A DNA stretch of 64,000 nucleotides, from assembly GCA_025738555.1 (NCBI GenBank), contig JAOVFP010000005.1, forward strand, positions 930,001 through 994,000, written 5' to 3'. The translations under genes and the position numbers were made by a program. Each line of letters begins with the position of its first letter. Position 1 is the first letter of the stretch. The DNA is from Cyathus striatus. Lineage: Eukaryota > Basidiomycota > Agaricomycetes > Agaricales > Nidulariaceae. Positions 1 through 11,219 of the stretch are shown in pieces. The notes under the pieces were generated by a model. That model worked only from the letters and a program-made list of their open reading frames with translations. It had not been told where the DNA came from and did no database searches.

Positions 1-1290
1 TGATATTTTGGATAGAAGTCACAAATATGGCCATGCACTGTGATGAATTCCTCGAGCTGTGACTTCTGATTGATGAAATCTGGCTGGAAAAATAGAAGTC
101 TTGAGGTGTGTTATCTTGTCCAAATGTAGTTGACCACATTTTTGCCCCATTTTTATGATGCCTCCAGGTAAAATGCAGTTGTTTAACCATTTTACACATC
201 AGCTCATCTCTGATGGCTAGGTGCATTGTCAAACATGAAGAGCCCAGTAGCCATTCCATCTGTCCTTGCTTCAAAGACATCAATTGCCTTTCCCACTTGC
301 TCAAGAAAATGGTCCAAAGCAAAGTAACCATCACAATTTTTTCCAGCTTTAAAAACAATCCATGCATCCCTTATTCCAATTAGGTATTATTTCTTTTGAT
401 TGAAAGATGAGTGCTTAGCACTCACTGATCTCCAAACATTAGACAGCCTCACTCTGGCACAAGAAACTCTGAAACTGCTTCTCATACTCTTTCCAGCACT
501 TGCAGAACTCCTCCCAGTACCTCACAATGTCCTCCCTTTCACAACCATCAATATACATACTGTTTGTCTTCTTCCCATAATGCTGTTGTACTTAGCATGC
601 AGGTTTAGTATATACTTAGAATAGTTTCCTAATTCCAGTTCAATTTTATATTCTAAGTTCCCGAGCTCAAAGATTTAATAAATTCAAGGGCATGCAAATA
701 TCAATTCTTTTCAAATGTAAACTAAAAATAGAATGACTTGTATATTTTAGAACACACTAGGACTTCAACAGTTTATCAAGCACAAGTTCTATCAAACACA
801 ATTCAATTCTGTACATCTATTTCTGTGTCTAATTCCATTCTGATACACTGCCCTATCTGTGGGGGGGAAGAATGCCCATGCAGTTCCTGCTGTTCAGTGA
901 TTCATTGTCAGAAGAAAACATCAAGTTTTTTATCCTTGGCCTTTATTGTGAGTTTAAGCTTTGCATTGAGAAGGGCAGTGCTATTGTTAATACTAAATGT
1001 TTGTGGAAATTGTTCATGTTCAGTTTCTGAGTCAGCATCAGCCAGCTGATCTCTGAGCAATCACATTTCTTCTAGCAGTTCATTTATGCAAGCTCTCACT
1101 TTGTCCTTCTCTGCCATTTCTTACTCAATGGTTTCATCATCATATACCTAATAAAATGGTTAGTTATGATTTTTGTGATCTCATGGTCACATACTGTACT
1201 TTCATGAGCAGCTGATATAACCTTGAATGCACTCCTCAATATTGCCTGTAGGTAGTGCCAAAATACCTGCAGGCTGTTCCTGAACACCAT
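1..1290 (-). pseudogene. Degenerate agaric DDE transposase, truncated by window edge
   Basis: Read on the minus strand, the first ~1.1 kb gives broken stretches that resemble a DDE transposase family common in agarics. Near 207-247 the motif FDNAPSHQ carries the second catalytic Asp. Around 330-380 is a segment like WIVFKAGKNCDGYF. At 20-90 is a segment like FINQKSQLEEFI, then CDFYPKY, which in this family lies just before the catalytic Glu (a FIEQYWG-type motif); that Glu would fall beyond base 1. Near 900-960 a segment like LNAKLKLTIKAK matches the N-terminal helical part. Several in-frame stops and frame changes show it is dead. The family assignment rests on remembered motif order; the exact N-terminal limit is uncertain. 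Confidence 0.6.
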
Positions 1291-2232
1291 TTTGCACTGC
1301 TACCATCATCTTCACTGCTTTCTTTCAGTAAAATATCTTGAACTTGAAATTAGTCAATGAATATATAAAATTTTGGAGAATAAAATCCAACATTTTGCTC
1401 AGATTAATGTATACTATAACTTGTTGGACTTAGATATGCGTAAAAATATGTGTGGAGGAACAAATTTCAAATGTGGCGGAGATAAGAAATCTGATTACAT
1501 AAGGGTGCTGGATCAGGCTGTCCTCTACCTTATATTACGCACATGATGTGACTGTCCCATTGAGCGAGAAAAAGGTGATAACAATCATTTGACTGATTGA
1601 TGAATTGCTCAACTTCAGGAAACCAAATCCAGTTAATATTCTTATATGTTGTACATATCATTGTTCTTAATGTATACATATAATTTTTTTGACGAAAATG
1701 GTAACGTAAAATTTTCCAGGGCATTAGTAAACTTCACCGACCCAATGACCGATAAGCGACTGTATGATGTGTGGCGAACATCTCTGTAGATATGTGTTTG
1801 TAGTGTAAATGCGGTGTTTACATTACCGGATATACTGAACTGTGTTGATCCAATATTGTTCCGTTGATCGAATTTATATGTAACCTTGCGCCCACAATAA
1901 GCTTAGATTAGAATGATTGTTCACAAGTTTCCGAGACTTCAAGTTGAGAATGTACTACATAACTAGTTGCAAGAGAATTCCTATCATCGATGCAGTAGGC
2001 TTATATGTTACTACCAATAAAATATCAGATGTAGATCTGCAAATTTCTTCGGAATTTTACTTGTAATTTTTATCAAATTGTGTTATGATTCTACCTGCCA
2101 CCCTTGTGCGGGCCGGAATGGCCCATCAAGAAATGCTTCCATAGCCTTATATATATACTGAATAACGGAACATTATGATATTTGACATGGGGGATCAAGT
2201 CATGATATCAGTAATCAGGCTGTGATATCATG
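1291..2232. other. Intergenic, no gene seen
   Basis: AT-rich sequence with only short chance ORFs on both strands. No domain, splice-consistent exon chain or RNA gene was recognised. Confidence 0.5.
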
Positions 2233-2943
2233 TAGTGTTGCCGCTGGCTCAACTCCGAGCCGCTGAGCTGCTAAGCAGAGCGGTAAATTGAGTGAGCTGA
2301 GCGGGCATTTTCGCTCACCGCTCATGTCAACTGAGCTTAAATTAATGAGCAGTAACTAACAGTCCCGAGCTAGCTTAAGCTGCCGTTCACACAGATGTAA
2401 ATGAAAATTCAATCTGAGAACAGTATTATTACTACTTACATAGCAATTCTTCAGATATTTGCGAATTATTCTGTTAAAACCAAACACTATGTGATTCTCC
2501 CTGATTATTTCATACCAAAGGAACAATGCTATGCACTCTTATGCACTAAAGAGACAAATGAAGTCAGATCGATCAATGACTGTCTGAGATGTCAGACCTT
2601 CAGGGTCGAGAAGTTTGACATGACGTTTAATAAAGATACTACTACATAAGCGCTTATTTTTGTATTCTCTTTCCAAATAATTCAGCTAGATAGCTATCTG
2701 ACCACCACTGAAATCTTTTAGCACAGTAATTTTGAACATTCTGTGAAGTATAATATATTCCTAGCAATTTTTACAGGTATATACGCAAGAAACACAGTTT
2801 ATTACTTCATAACCTACTACTTTTCAACAACCCACTTACATTTATGCTTGAGCGGCCGCTCAAGCAGCTCATCAAGCGGAGTTGCAATAAGTTGAACACC
2901 CCTGGATTGACTCAGCTCAGTGAGCTGAGCAGCGGCAACACTA
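2233..2943. mobile_element. Non-autonomous TIR element, probably hAT-like MITE (711 bp)
   Basis: The two ends are inverted: the left begins TAGTGTTGCCGCTG and the right ends with its complement, CAGCGGCAACACTA. Just inside both ends lie many copies of GAGCTGAGC/GCTCAGCTC-type motifs, a subterminal repeat pattern seen in fungal hAT elements. The interior holds an 82-codon ORF (2401-2649) with no recognisable domain. No clean 8-bp target duplication was found (flanks ATATCATG and GTGATATG), so the copy is old or the ends are off by a few bases. Assignment to hAT is inference. Confidence 0.55.
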
Positions 2944-3062
2944 GTGATATGTATAGCGGAGGTAATAGTAGATCTGTTTAGCAGGACTCCCGTATTGGAT
3001 AAAAGCACAAAGAACATCCTGTTATACTAATCCTATCCAGGTTGTCTCTAATCACTCTTCCA

Positions 3063-5175
3063 ATGTCCCTACACCCTATCATACCTATTTCCATCGATAT
3101 TAAGCCAACATTTGGCTGGATATTTATCGGACTTATTATGTCTGCAGTGTAAGTGGCGTGAGGCATCGCTTACCAGAATTTTTTATGATTTATCTTGTAT
3201 AATCAAGTTTCTACGGCATAACTTTTATGCAAACAGTTCTCTATGTTGGTATATTATATTATATACTTGTATCGTGGATCTGAATATCTCTCTATTAGTT
3301 CAAATCATATGGCGATGATAATTTATCTATTCGGATCTTGGTACGTAATAAATAGTATGCCAACGTAGTATGTCGTGTTATTGACGTTTCTTTCTGACAG
3401 GTATTAGGAATTTGGTGAGAGTGCAGATTGGCACAGAATCTGCAACGGAACAATGAAAATAACTGATTTTTTATGACTGAAGGGTACTAGACACTTTATC
3501 GCTAATTTTGACGTCACATGCAATGTATACCTGGGTCATTACGAATTACGTTAACCCACTGGCCCTAGATGCAATCATATGGTAAGTGCAACATTATCAG
3601 TTATTACTTCAAATGCGGTTCTTAATTACTTGCTTGTTACTACAGGAGCTTTTTGGTGTGCCTTATTTCAATATAAGTTACACCCATAATGGTCTAACGA
3701 TGAGTCTTGCAGGTAGAACCAGTGTGCACTGTAAGTCTTATGATAAAGCACTCTTTCGTATAATTAACTAAAACAAACAGGCAACAATTGCATTTTGTGT
3801 TCATGTGTACGTTTAACTAGCTATTTTACCTTAATACTTTATACTGATAAAGGTACTAGATTCATGGCCTACCGGATAAAAACACGTAAAAAATATAGTA
3901 TGTTAGATTTATGTGCTACATGCTGAACTTCTGCCGCAGTGAATGGCTCATTAAATAAACTGGCACCAGCAATCGTATGTTAAATCTTGTGCTATTCGTT
4001 CGCACTCACTGGCTGTTTCTTGCAGGCAGTTATGTCTATTCTACCGTTCGGTATGAAACAGTATCTCATGTCATTATTTGGCTTACATTTAAACTGATTT
4101 AGCAATGGGTATTAGTAAGTCCAACTTCAAGATTCTATTTAATATGTCCTTTACTTATGTTTAAATTAGCGGCAGTGGTTATTGGGTAATAAATAAGAGG
4201 TTTACTTTCAACATACTTATTCTGATACTCCCTTCGTTACAGATTCACTAGTGGTGGAAGTCTTCAAGAGGTTGACAAAAAAATTCATGTGCGTACATCA
4301 TCGGATCTTTGGAGACGAGCAGAACCCGTATAAACCTGATGATTACTTTTGTACTTTAGTGGGTTTGGATCGTTGCCATAACTTCCACAGCCACCATAGA
4401 TGTCATCATTGCTATTATCCTATGTTTACAACTCCATAAATACAAGAAGCAGCAGACATTTAAATTTGAGAAGTGAGTTATCTATCTGCATATACTTTGC
4501 ATCTCGCCCTAGTAACATATTTGTAGAACAAGCAAGATGATTTCACTTCTGAGCTTATATGTGATTACAGGAAACCTTCTTACTAGGTGAGCTGTTTAAA
4601 TACTTCAATGTGTTCTCATAAATTATGCTAATTTACTGCCAACAAAGCTTTGTTACTGTAGCAGATATTATATTGGTGAGAATGCCCATCTCTCTGGAAT
4701 CAATATTGGCATCTTACTTATTTTGACATAGTTCTTTGCATCCCCAAACACACTGGCCTATCAAGCTCTCTATGGTTGTGTGTCTAAAGGTGTCTTTTAC
4801 ACTTCATACTAAACCCATTTAAACTTATTGCGCACACAAAGCTTATGCAAATGTGCTTTTGGCGCAGTATGATATGTCGCTAGCTACTAGGATTACAATC
4901 TAATATTTTATTAGATTAAATGCAAGACAATCAATTCGTGAACGGGGAATAAATATGATCCCCCACTCCAATCTTTTAAACACAGACCCGATGGCTATTA
5001 GACTTGGGAATTTTCGTAATGCTGGAAATATGTCCTCGGATGGCCAACGATTGACAGATGTTTCGACCGTACGTTATACTGAATATCAATTGTTGGCACA
5101 ATATTCATGCCATGTCTCTAGCAGGTTTCAACTAATCCTATGTGTTTGTCGACGGACGAAAAACGAGATGTATAA
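3063..5175 (+). CDS. DUF6534-type multi-pass membrane protein, 21 exons, 334 aa
   Basis: Rebuilt by hand; the frame stays open through 20 GT-AG introns. Exons: 3063-3148, 3208-3244, 3299-3340, 3401-3414, 3483-3581, 3646-3655, 3713-3730, 3781-3806, 3860-3885, 3940-3974, 4026-4060, 4103-4114, 4170-4199, 4243-4288, 4360-4472, 4527-4586, 4648-4675, 4732-4789, 4842-4866, 4915-5068, 5125-5175. The product starts MSLHPIIPISIDIKPTFGW, then follows the family's plan of seven hydrophobic segments, including WVLDTLSLILTSHAMYTWV, a TATIDVIIAIILCL segment, and the hallmark end FFASPNTLAYQ plus YANVLLAQLNARQSIRERG. The tail is short and hydrophilic. The family is basidiomycete-specific with no known biochemical role. 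Start chosen as the first in-frame ATG ahead of the PTFGW motif. The donor of exon 11 is the least certain splice. A paralogue begins at 62613. Confidence 0.87.
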
Positions 5176-5659
5176 TTGCCTTAATGGATTGTTCAGAGCA
5201 ATATGTATTTCTTTTCCTAAATAATTACTAGTAGTAGATTGTGCACATGTACCATCATTAGTGTACACATATATCAACACATGTTCTTCAAGGAGTATAT
5301 ATATATAATCTGATGAGTTTGCCCACATAAAACTCTTTCTCTCTGATAATCTTACCAGATTAAAATGATATTCATACTTTTGAGAAGTAAATCTCAATGA
5401 GGTAGGCACCAGATATACTTCTTTAAGTCACTCAGAACCACTGTCCAATGAAACCCATGCATTTATCTTACTGCCTAGCAAGTATTATTGATGAGTTTCT
5501 GCACGTGGAGTAGGCATGGGAAAACAACCTTTGCATGCAAAACAACATGTAAAAGTTGTGTAAAGAGACTTCCTAGGCATATATTTTAGTTATAATAGTG
5601 TATGTATATCATAGAATATATATTAATATCGAAAACATAAGGATTGGCTTAAAAAATTC
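5176..5659. other. Intergenic between convergent genes
   Basis: Nothing recognisable. It is the space between the plus-strand DUF6534 gene and minus-strand coding-like sequence. Confidence 0.5.
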
Positions 5660-6250
5660 GAAATCTCCAATGCTACGGCACACAGCAACCGAACTACGGT
5701 ACGGTGATTTTTTGACCAAACGGAGCGTTATACTGCCGCGACCACAATTGGCGTAGGGATACCATGCTTCAGTATTTTGAATGGCATACCGTCGAGGTGC
5801 ATCCACGTCTTGTAGATCTTCACTTTGATATCCATTTGGTAGCATAAGGATTCCGCCTTGATGAGTTTCAGATCAGACATCGAAGTGATGTTCCCCTGAC
5901 TAGTATTAATAGCAATGCAAATCATTAGATGATGCTCGAGCCCAAGTTAGATTACAGCTACGCGTTTTATCATACGTACCCCCGCACCTACTTATAAGTA
6001 TTGGTCAGCTTTTCAACGGAGAGAACCATTAACTTACCGGCATATACTTCGTCGAAGCCAGTGTTCCTGAATCTATCAAGAAAGACTCAGAGATACCTCT
6101 GAAGTCTCAGTACTGTTCCTAGCATCGTAATATATAATGCCAATTACCAGCTACCACTGCTCTAATGTGCGCAATTGCCTTCGGGAATATCTTGATATTG
6201 ATTCTTAAGCGACTCAGTCGTCGCCAATGAGCAAGTTTGACTATAATTTT
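5660..6250 (-). pseudogene. Coding-like remnant of unknown family
   Basis: On the minus strand two stretches look exon-like. One (6250-6140) reads LAHWRRLSRLRINIKIF in one frame and ATTESLKNQYQDIPEGN in another. The second (5890-5705) reads GNITSMSDLKLIKAES and goes on to MPFKILKHGIPTPIV before a TAA. Between them lies a possible short exon ending in FDEVYAG followed by a GTAAGT donor. I could not join them in one consistent frame. They may be the 3' end or relic of a gene lying behind the F-box gene. No function can be assigned. Confidence 0.25.
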
Positions 6251-6289
6251 GTAGACATATGCGCGTTTCCCATTAAAACTAATGATGAA

Positions 6290-7930
6290 TCAATTCTGGT
6301 ACCAAAATTCCCCGTTCTCTCGTCGTTTCAACTTATAATAGATGTGTTCATTCCTAATGTCGAACCTATATTGTGCAGGATTCAGAGGTCCATATGAAGT
6401 GACTTGCATATCTATATCTTTTTGAATCGGGATAGTGCGTTCATCTTCAGCTCTGCACACGTCCAAGCCACAGAAGTGCCCGTAGGTTCTGTGGATAGAA
6501 AGTACCTGTAGCTTTGGAAGGATGGAAACGGTTTTAATTAGCTGTTTCTGGTGGGTCATATTATAAGAGAAGATAAATAAATCTTCACATGTAAGTAATT
6601 GAAAGAGCGCACCACTGGATATGTCTTGTTATCCACTGTACCATGAATCCTATAATTCCTATCGAATATACAATAATAAGAGACCGGATTATCGGTTATA
6701 GAAATGTTAAGATATGCCAGCTCATGGAGCTGTTCCAGGCACTGGATGACATGATCTCCGAAGCACCAGCCTCCATCGTCAAAAGGCAAAATCGACAAAT
6801 TCTCGAGGGTATTACAGTGACTAGATAGAGCACCGGCATAGAATAAAAGTGCAGTTATATCAGAGTACCCGTAAAACCCTTCACTGTAAAGCATAGAAAG
6901 ACTCTTCAGTCCAGTGTACGATTTCAAATACTGTATGAAGCCATCGCTCGGCTGGTTTAGAGAGATCTCCTTCAGATATATCTTCTCGTATTTCAACGCA
7001 TCCCAGAAAGAGTTAGCTTCATTCAAACTTTCGTCCGCATAGTACGTTTTGAGAGATAGAGATACCAATGATTGGAAATGTGAGATAATGCCGCTGTAAC
7101 GGGGAGCAAAGAAGCCTGAAAGCATGAGGTGTTCGATGTGTAAAGGAGTCGATACACTTGAAAGAAGATGTTCCAAAGACAGATGCCCGGAATTTGAATG
7201 AAATTCGAGGCTTCGTAACAAGCCCGAAGACTTTTCAATTAGTTCGGGAATCCCTTGAATTTCTGCATACGTTGAGCCCTTGAAAAACTGAACGTTGAGG
7301 GACGGTAACGTCTGTAAGCACATGTCCGGACTGTGATTTGTCTTCAATAATAACATGAAAATAATGCCAGATATCACACAATCTCTGCTCCAGTCGAGTG
7401 AATTATCTGAAATCATCCACCTTATTCCAACAACTTGTCAAACGATAGAGCTAATATTAACCAAATGTAAGGACTTACGTAACTAAAGTTGCATTTTTGA
7501 AGGTACTTATCGCCACAGATAGCAACTTCTTTACCTTCCTGCGATATTGGCTAAATAGCTGAAAAACAGAGTCTTTCCTAGGTGGCCTATGTAGACTTAA
7601 TTCTCTACTACGATCTTGAATGGTGACTGATTTCGCATGAATAACGCCAGGATGCTTCCCACCAGCAATAGCCTTCAACAGAGCCAGTAAGTCGTTCTTG
7701 TCTTTATTTAAGCTGATGGTAAAGTTGGAAAACATCTGTGGGATTACAGTATCGTTGAATGATTTGCAAACAAGACGCATGGCTGGAAGTGATGCTGGTA
7801 CTACCTATTGGATGTAAGACCTTCGTAAGTGTAGTAAGCGCTAGATTGTAAAACATGAATCGACTTGCCAGACATACTACTATCTCTTGAAAAATCTCAG
7901 AAGGAAGAAAACGGTAGACACTTGGGGCAT
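6290..7930 (-). CDS. F-box/leucine-rich-repeat-like protein with a probable 1-nt start-proximal lesion
   Basis: Likely SCF ubiquitin-ligase substrate adaptor, by family. Exons on the minus strand: 7930-7865, 7782-7479, 7420-6589, 6547-6290. The F-box core LPSEIFQEIV lies in exon 1; LRLVCKSFND-type sequence (MRLVCKSFNDTVIPQMF) follows in exon 2. Exons 3-4 carry LRR-like text (SGLLRSLEFH, LEHLMLSGF, LKSLSML, LENLSIL, LPKLQVLSIHRTYG) and the stop is at 6290-6292. A TATA box sits at 7973-7978, 43 nt above the first ATG (7930). That ATG is one base out of frame with the F-box; the CCCC run right after it would restore frame if it were five Cs. So this is either a sequencing slip, a fresh null allele, or an unusual start. 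Corrected length would be about 486 aa. The exon 1 donor (GTCGAT) is weak. Confidence 0.68.
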
Positions 7931-7972
7931 AAGTAGTGAATGGCGATGGAGAAGATTGGGAAAGGGGAATAT

Positions 7973-7978
7973 TATATA
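7973..7978 (-). promoter_or_regulatory. TATA box of the F-box gene
   Basis: TATATAAT-type box on the minus strand, 43 nt above the ATG at 7930, with a pyrimidine-rich ATCTTCTCCATCGCC stretch between them as a plausible transcription start. Confidence 0.45.
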
Positions 7979-7984
7979 GTATTC

Positions 7985-8640
7985 AGTGAATTGGGACAAG
8001 TCAGGTACCAGGATGAAACGTTGACAACGGTCGATTACGTCAGTGAAGCACTGCCTCGCGGCTCGTGACAGAAGGCCAATCGGAGACTCGCGTCACCTTG
8101 CGAAGGTTGGGCGTCTCAGCGCCGGCTAGGGAAATGATATGGCGAAGCACAAAATAAGAATACAAAGGGAAAAGATAGAGATAAAAACGAAGAATAACGA
8201 GAATGAAAAAATGCCAAATGAACACAAAAATAAACGAAACTGATAGTAATGATAAAGCTGCACGGGTGCGTTCAAAAACGAAGGACATCACAGCGGAATA
8301 AACAATCACAGGGAAAAGCTACCGGTAGTGTAAAGGAGAAAGAAAAGAGAATGGATTGGGAGGGTAATGAAAAAATTTGATGTAAATAAGGATAGAGTGA
8401 CAATTGTGTGTTGCCTGGTGCAGGAGGGAGGAGGAATGCAGATTGTCAAATTCCTCTCGCCTCCTCGTACCAAACATTCAGTGACAATTCAGTGAGCTCC
8501 AAAGGTCCCACAACTAGTCGTAGAAATGAATTAATAGACGATGCAGAGGTCATGATGAACAACTCACAAGTGGTGAGAGTCCACCCAAGCAGGGTAGAGT
8601 GCTTCACGGGCCAAATGCTACAGCGCTGCCGTCCCTATTG
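7985..8640. other. Intergenic, no gene supported
   Basis: Upstream region of the F-box gene. Purine-rich tracts (8150-8400) read as poly-Leu/Phe ORFs on the minus strand, with no convincing coding content. Confidence 0.45.
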
Positions 8641-8644
8641 GCCC

Positions 8645-9082
8645 AGTGCAAGGAACCTTGAAGCTTGAAGTGTAATTAAGGAAGTCTAGGCCTTCTGTCA
8701 CGACCTTTGGTTTGCTTGACATTATTAGTTCAAGACGCCAATGCGCTGAAGTTCCTCCTTGGTCCGTGCGCATGCTTCCCAACTCTCTTTCCACAATCAT
8801 CCACAACTCCTCAGCTGATTCATCAACCTCCTCGTGAACCAGAATTGACGTGTACAAAGATGTTCATAATGACGCGGACGTTGAATGGGGGGTCGGAGCG
8901 TCAGCTCCCCTAGCTGTAAGTATGCGCCTCCCCTTCTCAGAATCCTTACAATGAATGGTACATTGCCGTACCCACTTAATTTTAGGTATTCCAGTCTCCC
9001 CTGTGTCTTCCCTGTGTCCTTCAGCGACTGAATAAAATGTAAACACGTCAACGCGTCGACTTGGCGTGAACACCAAATCCAA
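8645..9082 (-). pseudogene. Fragment resembling the C-terminal part of an F-box/LRR protein
   Basis: Minus-strand frames overlap and read LRR-like text: GRLEYLKLSGYGNVPF and LQLGELTL in one frame (9051-8900), then ILVHEEVDESAEELW and SAHWRLELIMSS in another (8857-8690). The switch of frame without a clear splice site suggests a relic of an F-box-type gene like its neighbour at 6290-7930. No start, F-box or end could be fixed. Confidence 0.3.
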
Positions 9083-9208
9083 ACTTCTTCCCTGCTTCTT
9101 CCTTCACAACATTATTCGGAAGCGCCTCTGATAGGACAACACATAGCCGAATTACGCTACTTAGCTTCGATCTGTCTAACACCCGGCAAGCTAATTAAAA
9201 GTCCGTAG

Positions 9209-9216
9209 TATAAATA
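9209..9216 (+). promoter_or_regulatory. TATA box (TATAAATA) of the secreted repeat-protein gene
   Basis: TATAAATA lies 173 nt before the ATG at 9382 and is followed at 9255-9381 by a strongly CT-rich leader (runs such as CTTCCTTCCTCC). That arrangement is typical of strongly expressed fungal promoters. Confidence 0.55.
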
Positions 9217-9381
9217 CTTTTCAGGGGTTAAACAGAAACGAAACCATTTATTCGGCAGCCTCGTCTGTCTTCTTGCTTCCTTCCTCCACGCATCCCCTCC
9301 ATTCCCCTCCCCGACGTTCCTTTAGTTTCTCACCCCCGTCGCTCTTTTATCTTCTGATCCCCGCCCCCCTCCACCTTCACA

Positions 9382-9969
9382 ATGAAGACCACACTTCTCA
9401 CCGCCTTCCTCCTCGCAATCCTCAGCCTCACAACCGCCTTACCCGTCCCCGATGCAGCGCTCCCCGCACCACCCAGCCCCTCCACCATATTCAATTCCCT
9501 AATCCTCGACCCATACTGCACCCTTGTAAAAGGAAACGACATGCTATGCCACATCCCACCACCCTCCTCCTGGGTCGCCGACGCCCAATCGCAAGGTATC
9601 CCTGTAAACCCCTCTAGCATAATCTCCAACGGAATGGCCGGCGTCTCTGGCCACCTCCCCTCTTCTGCGCATCCTTCACCTGCACTCGATGGCTCCACGG
9701 ATCCTACATCCGTAGCTAGTTCAGCTTTGAGCGGTGTAACGTCCCCCGCTACACCGTCAGCACAAGAATTACCTGTGAATCCTTCTGCTGTAGTTGGGAA
9801 TGCGATGAGCGGGGCTCCACCTTCGTCTGACCCGTTTTCGTTACTTAATGGTGGAGCGGTGGATCCTCCTACTGTAGTTGGCTCAGCGTTGAGTGGTGTC
9901 CCGGCATTTGCGAAACCACCTACGGGGGCTCAGAAACGTCATGGCTTGAAGCTTCACCATTTAGGATGA
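9382..9969 (+). CDS. Secreted Pro/Ser-rich protein with four degenerate repeats and a Kex2-like site, 195 aa
   Basis: Single-exon ORF. Residues 1-19 form a signal peptide (MKTTLLTAFLLAILSLTTA). Two Cys (46, 56) lie ten residues apart (YCTLVKGNDMLC). Four imperfect repeats follow with the pattern [V/D]-[N/D]-P-x-x-[V/I]-[V/I/A]-x-[N/S]-[A/G]-[M/L]-[S/A]-G at about 74-88, 106-119, 131-144 and 160-173. Near the end a Lys-Arg pair (185-186) is followed by the terminal nonapeptide HGLKLHHLG, as if a C-terminal peptide could be freed by a Kex2-type protease. Codons are C-rich, unlike the AT-rich surroundings, and a TATA box plus CT-rich leader precede it. I recognise no named family. A peptide precursor, cell-wall protein or effector-like protein are all possible; none is proven. 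Confidence 0.8.
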   Translation: MKTTLLTAFLLAILSLTTALPVPDAALPAPPSPSTIFNSLILDPYCTLVKGNDMLCHIPPPSSWVADAQSQGIPVNPSSIISNGMAGVSGHLPSSAHPSPALDGSTDPTSVASSALSGVTSPATPSAQELPVNPSAVVGNAMSGAPPSSDPFSLLNGGAVDPPTVVGSALSGVPAFAKPPTGAQKRHGLKLHHLG

Positions 9970-10668
9970 GATTGACAGAAGGCCTTCGTCGGCATTCCTC
10001 ATGTGGTTTTGTTTTGGTTCTTACTGGGCTACTTAACTCTTAGAGGAGTACTTGGAGGAGAGGATCGTGACTGGCTTGTGGGACGTTATTAGAGGAATCA
10101 GGTTCGTCTTTCTCTCTCTTAATCCATCCCCGCGCCCCCACTTATCCCTCTGGTTTCTTTGTAGTTTCTACTCACGCATCATCATTGACATTCTCCTTAC
10201 TCCTTACATACCGCCCCTGCGCCGGCGCTTCGTTCTTCGCCATATTTATACCATCCCATCACGTCCAACTTCTGGCATGCTTTATTTATTATTCTGTATT
10301 CACGAACTCTTGCTTCCGTCAATGTTACTGAATGTGCGGTCAGATCAGTCTGAAACAAGTCCTACAGTCTGCTTGAAACCACAGCGTACTTCCACCACCT
10401 ACATTGCAATAGGTAAAGTTGAAACCGTTGACTCGAGTGCTGTAGCTAGGCCTCCAAATATGAATACGAGAAACGGATCGAGGCGAACTATAACGCGTTC
10501 TTTCAGGACTTGTTTTTCATTTTTGGAGCGTGAACACTGGCACTGGGATATGCTTGTTGTCATCGGTACTCTACTCTATTCAATATGAGTTACTTACGAG
10601 TCTCGACCCACTTGACAAAGTCTTACAGCAAGTAACCTCTTCCGACCATCCAGTAATACACGTCAGCT
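9970..10668. other. Intergenic; promoter and leader of the next gene
   Basis: Contains a CT-rich stretch (10110-10260). A 178-codon ORF (10052-10588) crosses it but has low-complexity, non-domain content and is not accepted as a gene. Confidence 0.45.
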
Positions 10669-11219
10669 ATGGATTTCATCAGCGAAGATCACACCAGATA
10701 TCCTTACACACTTATAGCTGCTGTAACGTATGCAAAGCCTCTACTAAGTTCCACCAAATGGCTAACAATACAAACTTTATCCAATATCCAATCGACAGAA
10801 TCACCTACATGCTGATTACAGCTTTATACACGTTTCTTGGTACATGTTCCATGTATATATCGCCACCTTTATCACTATCCCATTCGTTCTCATACTGCAA
10901 TAGGTTAATCGGAAATGCAATCTTACGAAACGCGTACCCCACCGAATACACATCAAACAACCACGCCTGCACAATCGGCGCAATAGGCGGAAGCACCATA
11001 TTTCTAACTCTCAGCACAGCATTTCACTGGCTCCCTCAACTCGCACACGTGGCTCCTCTTGTTACATTTGGATTCGGAGCTTTAGCGAAATGGATTTACG
11101 ATTTCGTATTTGTTAATATAGATATCGGTGAGGATCCGAACATGGGATTTGGTAATGCGGTTGGCGGTTCGATTTTGATTCCTGTTCATGGTTTATTTGA
11201 TTATGTGGTCGGATTATGA
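10669..11219 (+). CDS. Small multi-pass membrane protein of unknown family, 142 aa
   Basis: Three exons (10669-10727, 10799-10852, 10904-11219) joined by canonical introns (GTATGC..CGACAG and GTATAT..CAATAG) with the frame preserved. The product begins MDFISEDHTRYPYTLIAAVT and has about four hydrophobic segments (roughly residues 13-42, 58-80, 86-108, 122-140) with loop motifs NAYPTEYTSNNHAC, KWIYDFVFVNIDIGED and GNAVGGSILIPVHG. The acidic NIDIGEDPNMG loop and Gly-rich last segment are distinctive, but I do not recognise the family. It faces the minus-strand gene at 11454-11769 tail to tail (235 bp gap). Start chosen as the ATG that opens the spliced frame. Confidence 0.62.

Noticed and set aside
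2233..2943. Firm 8-bp target duplication for the small TIR element
   Set aside because: Flanks ATATCATG and GTGATATG do not match; only the inverted ends are supported.
4955..5224. 89-codon ORF at the end of the first DUF6534 gene
   Set aside because: Its first part is the real exon 4915-5068 in the same frame; beyond the donor at 5069 it reads through an intron.
9330..9698. 122-codon ORF antisense to the secreted protein gene
   Set aside because: A shadow of the C-rich codons of the real gene; the plus-strand frame has signal peptide, repeats and TATA box.
10052..10588. 178-codon ORF on the plus strand
   Set aside because: Low-complexity, no domain, overlaps the CT-rich leader and precedes the real start at 10669; codon use and composition look random.
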